Shown here in pieces: positions 60,450 to 64,000 of a DNA stretch of 64,000 nucleotides. Made by a program: the position numbers and the translations under genes. The DNA lies in NCBI GenBank assembly GCA_002591745.1, contig PDLQ01000010.1:1-64000 (forward strand), read 5' to 3'. The stretch's first letter is position 1. The number at the start of each line of letters is the position of its first letter. This stretch comes from Lewinellaceae bacterium SD302 (GTDB lineage: Bacteria > Bacteroidota > Bacteroidia > Chitinophagales > Saprospiraceae). Below the pieces are notes generated by a model. The model ran no database searches, was not told the origin of the DNA, and saw only the letters and a list, made by a program, of their open reading frames with translations.

Positions 60450-61259
60450 TAGTGCCAAATTCTGCTGCCCTACATCACTATAGCTCAAAGCATAAACGGT
60501 ATCTTGAATAACTTCGCTTTTGCTTATATCAGCAGTCCCGTTTTGAACTACACTAGTACCGAATTCTGTGGAATAATTTAAGAATATATTACCCTTGCCG
60601 AATTGAATTCCTGGCATACTTGATTTGGCAAATATATCAAACTCCAAAAAGCTGAGGTCACTCGATATGGTTACGTTATCGAATTTAAGTTCTAAGGTAA
60701 CAGCACCTTCCGAAGTATTGGAGCAACTGTATTCAGTTAGCCCTAAACCAGAAGTACGGTATCTGACGTTCTCCGCAAATGTTTGTGGCCTTTGTTTAGT
60801 GGAACTAATGATTGCACGATCGAACTGAACGGGCCTTAATACTTCACCATCTATGATTAGATTCCCCTCAGTTTCATAGCTAACTTCGTAAAAGCTTTCT
60901 GTGTGGTATAGCTCATATACATTGCTATCGGGTATTTTTCTTAAGAATGCATATCCGAATTGTCCTGGGTGCAACTCGACCGTGTGAGTCATAAATTGAA
61001 ACAAATCGTCCACTTCTCCCCCGATTGTACGTATTGAGACAATAGCATCATCGACAAAGCCTTTGTAAATATGGTCAATCTGGATTTGGTGGGTGGTATA
61101 TATCCTTGTTCTCTCTATATTCCAAGATGCTGCACTACTAATAACCTCCCCAGTAATAATCACATCTGATTGTTCGGCCAAATTATCTAATTGCCCAACA
61201 ACCCGGTTATTACAAGCTAAGAAGCTAAGAATGGTAAAAAGGAATGGTAAAAGTTTCAT
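60393..61259 (-). CDS. N-terminal part of the T9SS metzincin (signal peptide and N-domain)
   Basis: The 288-residue frame starts with a signal peptide (MKLLPFLFTILSFLACNNRV, though the Cys could make it a lipoprotein) and continues with the domain found at the N-terminus of many Bacteroidota T9SS metalloproteases (SDVIITGEVISSAASWN..IYTTHQIQIDHIYKG). It ends where the downstream frame starts, with a 53-base overlap. Removing one G in the GGG run near 60441-60443 would make one reading frame of about 1000 residues. Confidence 0.7.
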   Translation of the reverse strand: MKLLPFLFTILSFLACNNRVVGQLDNLAEQSDVIITGEVISSAASWNIERTRIYTTHQIQIDHIYKGFVDDAIVSIRTIGGEVDDLFQFMTHTVELHPGQFGYAFLRKIPDSNVYELYHTESFYEVSYETEGNLIIDGEVLRPVQFDRAIISSTKQRPQTFAENVRYRTSGLGLTEYSCSNTSEGAVTLELKFDNVTISSDLSFLEFDIFAKSSMPGIQFGKGNIFLNYSTEFGTSVVQNGTADISKSEVIQDTVYALSYSDVGQQNLALNIGRCITCKDRLFSVFSI

Positions 61260-61538
61260 GTGGTAGGGTTTATATTTACTTTAAAATAGGGGATAAGATT
61301 TACACTTGCAAATATGAACTGAAATTAATGGCATTTATTGAGATTAATTGCCATGCTCAAACTCTTGCAAAAACATGCGCTTATGTACACTCTAGGCCGA
61401 ATGTAAGTATTAACAGCCTACTTGCGCAGATCAGTCTCAATAGTCAAATAACAGTAATCCTCGCCAAAAAAATGGTCCTTATCGGTCATAATCGCAGACT
61501 TACTTGCAACATAGCGAATAATCTGCAATCTTCGTTCC

Positions 61539-62300
61539 ATGTCCAACGACCACCGCAACAAGAAATCCAAAGACCTCATCTACGGTCGCCACCCCGTCCT
61601 CGAAGCCCTGCAATCCGACCAACCGGTAGACAAAGTGTATCTGCAGCAAGGTACCCGGGGCGAATTTGAAAAAGAGGTCCGTAACCTGTGCAAGCAGCAG
61701 GAAGTCCCCATGACCATCATTCCTCAGGCTAAACTTCAACGGATGGTCGCCAGGGGGCAGAATCATCAGGGCGTGGTGGCCCAGATCGCCGCGGCGGCTT
61801 ATCAGAAGATCGAGGACGTTTTGCCCTTCATTTACGAGCAGGGGGAAACGCCGCTGCTCCTGCTTCTCGACGGCGTTACCGACGTCCGTAACCTCGGTGC
61901 CATCGCCCGCTCGGCCGAAGTATGTGGTGCCCAGGCCATCATCATTCCCCGTAAGAACAGCGCCGGTCTCACCGCAGACGCCGTCAAAAGTTCCGCCGGA
62001 GCACTTAGTCGTTTACCCGTTTGCCGCGAAAAGAGTCTGATTAACACTATTGAGTTTTTACAACAGTCCGGCGTCCAGGTACTGGCAAGCGATCTCAAAG
62101 CCGAAAAATTCCTCCATGAACTGGAACTGGATCAACCACTCTGCCTAGTCCTCGGAGCCGAAGGTGAAGGTATCAGCGAAGGCGTAGCAAGGGCGGCCAA
62201 CGTGACTTTTAAAATACCACAAGCCGGACAGTTGAACAGCTTCAACGTTTCGGTAGCGGCGGGGATACTGTTGTACGAGGCTATGCGGAGTCGGCAGTAA
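61539..62300 (+). CDS. rlmB: 23S rRNA 2'-O-methyltransferase (SpoU/RlmB family)
   Basis: The 253-residue protein has an N-terminal RNA-binding domain (YGRHPVLEALQS at residues 15-26) and a C-terminal SPOUT knot domain. Motif 1 is VRNLGAIARSA, motif 2 LVLGAEGEGI and motif 3 IPQAGQLNSFNVSVAAGILLYE. It matches RlmB, which methylates G2251 of 23S rRNA; related TrmH-like activity cannot be excluded. It sits at the right edge of the AT-rich segment, but its own composition is like the rest of the window. Confidence 0.93.
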   Translation: MSNDHRNKKSKDLIYGRHPVLEALQSDQPVDKVYLQQGTRGEFEKEVRNLCKQQEVPMTIIPQAKLQRMVARGQNHQGVVAQIAAAAYQKIEDVLPFIYEQGETPLLLLLDGVTDVRNLGAIARSAEVCGAQAIIIPRKNSAGLTADAVKSSAGALSRLPVCREKSLINTIEFLQQSGVQVLASDLKAEKFLHELELDQPLCLVLGAEGEGISEGVARAANVTFKIPQAGQLNSFNVSVAAGILLYEAMRSRQ

Positions 62301-62504
62301 TTCCAATTCACTTTCTCAAATTTCATGCAGAGGCTCTGCGGAAGAGCAGAAGAATACTTCATCTTCGTTAGGCCGTGCCGAAGGGCACTACTTCAAATGA
62401 ATAAATTCTCCACCCGTAACATCCGATATAATTTCACGCTAAATTAATATTCCCTTTTTTGGTGCCATTTTGCACCCTTGGTGGTTCACTCCCATCTTCT
62501 CCAA

Positions 62505-62541
62505 ATCAAAAACCCCCGCCACGATCACTCGCGCCGGGGGT
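62505..62541 (-). terminator. intrinsic terminator on the minus strand
   Basis: ACCCCCG and CGGGGGT form a 7-bp stem, and on the minus strand a run of T (TTTTTG) follows. It lies 190 bases beyond the repressor stop. The stretch between it and the repressor holds several other inverted words but no gene. Confidence 0.5.
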
Positions 62542-62649
62542 AAACAAAAAACAGCAGGATAAATCCTTGCGACCGCACCCGAAGGCAACGATCTCGATCA
62601 TCCGGCTTGACAATTGTGGATTTTGGTTCCGATTGTCCGGATCGGCTAA

Positions 62650-62683
62650 AAAAATAGCGACCCATTGCTGAATCGCTATTTTT
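62650..62683 (-). terminator. intrinsic terminator of the S24 repressor gene
   Basis: AAAAATAGCGA and TCGCTATTTTT make an 11-bp stem with a 12-base loop; on the minus strand it is followed by TT. It is 50 bases past the repressor stop at 62733. Confidence 0.6.
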
Positions 62684-62732
62684 CGTAGGTACAATCCTTC
62701 AATCAAGAAAGATTGTAAGTCTTAAAACTCGT

Positions 62733-63467
62733 TTAGAGATCGCTGATACGACGAACCACCTCGTAAAGGCGGGTATATTCGTTCACCTCCTCTACCCAGG
62801 GGTCATGCTCAAGGAAGTTGGCGGAAATAAGGCGCAAGGCGGTGGTACGCCCCCGGCTATCGGGCACTTTCTGTACGTACTTGACCCAAATGGACCCTTT
62901 GCTTTTCACAGCGTAGATCTTATTGTCCTTGATTTCGTGAGCACCGGCAATCTGACGACAGATGATGGTATCTCCGTCGTTAATCACGGGTTCCATACTG
63001 TTACCGTTGATCGGGAAAGCTACGTAGCCATCGCCATTGATACCGGGCAGCGTGAAAAAGTCAGCTGATTCCCGGAGGAACGAATCACTGTCCACGCTGG
63101 CACCGGCAAAGGCTTCGGCATTGGTGAAAAGGATATTCAGGGAAGGAATATCTTCTGCGCCGAGTTCCGTGGCTTTTGGCAGGTCCATACCAAAAGGGGT
63201 ACCGATGCCTTCCAGCAGATAGGACATGTTAACGTTATACTCGTTGCAGATTCGGCGAGCCTGCTCGTAGTTGATACAACGTTTGTCGTTGTCGTTAAGG
63301 TAGGCACGGATAATATGGCCATAGGAGCGGTTGCCTAAAATACGCTTCGCAAAGTCGCCCAGTCCCCGACCTCCGCGGTCGTTCTTGACGATCTCTCCCC
63401 GGTCTTCCAGGATAGCGAAGACTTTTTTAAAGCGCTCGTTGAGTTGCCGGCGGTCTTCAGTGATCAT
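62733..63467 (-). CDS. LexA/CI-like transcriptional repressor with S24 peptidase domain
   Basis: The 244-residue protein has an N-terminal DNA-binding region (LGDFAKRILGNRSYGHIIRAYLND and IRRICNEYNVNMSYLLEG-like helix-turn-helix at about 35-90) and a C-terminal S24 peptidase domain: catalytic Ser in NGNSMEPVINDGD and catalytic Lys in YAVKSKGSIWVKYV. Autocleavage would occur before the peptidase domain, but the exact site is not clear. It could control an SOS-like or prophage-like response. Inverted repeats upstream (63536-63551) might be its operator. Confidence 0.85.
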   Translation of the reverse strand: MITEDRRQLNERFKKVFAILEDRGEIVKNDRGGRGLGDFAKRILGNRSYGHIIRAYLNDNDKRCINYEQARRICNEYNVNMSYLLEGIGTPFGMDLPKATELGAEDIPSLNILFTNAEAFAGASVDSDSFLRESADFFTLPGINGDGYVAFPINGNSMEPVINDGDTIICRQIAGAHEIKDNKIYAVKSKGSIWVKYVQKVPDSRGRTTALRLISANFLEHDPWVEEVNEYTRLYEVVRRISDL

Positions 63468-63535
63468 AATTCGGTAGCAGTTAAGTAAAAATGAAGACCA
63501 TTATCGGCCTTCGGTGCTACAAATTAAAACAAAAC

Positions 63536-63551
63536 CTTGCATAGTCGCAAG
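63536..63551. promoter_or_regulatory. candidate operator upstream of the S24 repressor
   Basis: CTTGC, six bases, GCAAG is a near-perfect dyad. A second pair (AAACAACT and AGTTGTTT) lies at 63557 and 63590. Both are in the gap upstream of the repressor gene and could allow autoregulation. Confidence 0.3.
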
Positions 63552-63630
63552 AAAAACAACTACATTTCTTCAATTTTTTGTGTTTATCGCAGTTGTTTCA
63601 AACTTTCAATGGCCGTTTTCTGGTAAATTC

Positions 63631-63999
63631 TTACACCCGTGTCGTCGCAAAAATTTTCTTGATCGCGTAGCGCCCGCTGGTATGGGTAGCCGTAATCAGC
63701 AAGCCACCGGTAATGGCCAGGTTCTTGGTAAACAGGATAGATTGCAGACGTCGTTGTTCCTCCGGGTCGTTCCAGAAAGAATGGACCACATAAGTCATTG
63801 GCAACCAGTAAAGCAATAAAAGAATGGATCCGAACCGCATTCGGTAACCGGTCAGCAACATCAGCGCTCCCAGCACGAGCAGGGTGATCGCTCCGTACAA
63901 TAGCAGGTCTTGGTTCCAGGTCAAACCGTAAGCCGTCATCGCCGCTTTGTTGGATTTTGCGTAAGCGATGTAATCATAAGCTTCAAAAATGAATATCAT
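63631..63999 (-). CDS. DoxX-like membrane protein, 5'-partial
   Basis: The frame runs to the window edge; the first Met (63999) is probably internal, because DoxX proteins have a further N-terminal helix. Three TM helices are visible (for example LLLYGAITLLVLGALMLLTG), and the segment FWNDPEEQRRLQSILFTKNLAITGGLL is typical of DoxX-family proteins. Such proteins are membrane subunits tied to oxidative stress or thiol chemistry; the role here is unknown. Confidence 0.7.
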   Translation of the reverse strand: MIFIFEAYDYIAYAKSNKAAMTAYGLTWNQDLLLYGAITLLVLGALMLLTGYRMRFGSILLLLYWLPMTYVVHSFWNDPEEQRRLQSILFTKNLAITGGLLITATHTSGRYAIKKIFATTRV

Positions 64000-64000
64000 C

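Overview
The window looks like chromosomal DNA of a Gram-negative Bacteroidota bacterium, most likely a Saprospiria/Lewinella-like lineage (inference). The evidence is six proteins with type IX secretion (T9SS) C-terminal sorting domains, a neighbouring DUF1800/DUF1501 pair, KdsA (Kdo, hence LPS), a BamA-like outer-membrane protein, 2TM-domain proteins, and Bacteroidota-type promoters (TTG, 21 nt, TAAATTTG) before a tRNA and a probable small RNA. Base composition is balanced to slightly GC-rich, except for an AT-rich stretch at about 57.8-61.5 kb.

Layout. 0-8.9 kb: MetX-like acyltransferase, AraC regulator, GLYR-type dehydrogenase, divergent M28 peptidase and DUF1028 genes, a palindromic MITE-like element abutting a 56-residue two-TM gene, a beta-CASP nuclease and a lipoprotein. 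9-14.7 kb: a large T9SS protein, a helical secreted protein and a MarR regulator. 14.8-22.2 kb: SDR, xseB, a candidate sRNA, trpS, a Gfo/Idh/MocA oxidoreductase, a DUF2306 membrane protein, recO and a PIG-L-type hydrolase. 22.4-30 kb: an ABC-2 exporter, then a tail-to-tail pair coding for an EAD-like/CHAT protease and a caspase-lipase fusion, then two 2TM genes. 30-38 kb: flippase, saccharopine-dehydrogenase-like protein, YgjP-like metallopeptidase, nadK, BamA-like protein, DMT exporter and a lipoprotein. 38-45.2 kb: DUF1800-DUF1501, HAD phosphatase, cdaA, a coiled-coil protein and GDPD. 45.3-57.8 kb: DUF5117-type metalloprotease, tRNA-Gly(GCC), multicopper oxidase, subtilase, kdsA, diheme cytochrome c and a conserved unknown. 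57.8-64 kb: the AT-rich segment with a lipoprotein and a metzincin gene split in two frames, then rlmB, an S24-type repressor and a partial DoxX-like gene.

Most genes are single housekeeping or envelope genes and not long operons. The secreted T9SS proteins (DUF1028, subtilase, multicopper oxidase, DUF1501, the 910-residue protein and the metzincin) suggest a surface-degradation lifestyle.

The most unusual signal is not a gene. The 9-mer GCTACTTTG occurs about 20 times by eye, on both strands, where about 0.5 would be expected. It lies inside coding regions in several reading frames and between genes, often as inverted pairs, and is followed by a conserved tail (roughly NNAGYCAAAA or AAGYCNAAA). 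Seven copies extend to the 13-mer CATTGCTACTTTG. Many intergenic gaps also hold palindromes whose arms are built of short tandem words, different at each locus but alike in architecture. The other candidate system is the convergent CHAT / caspase-lipase pair at 24.6-28.9 kb, which resembles bacterial conflict or cell-death effectors.
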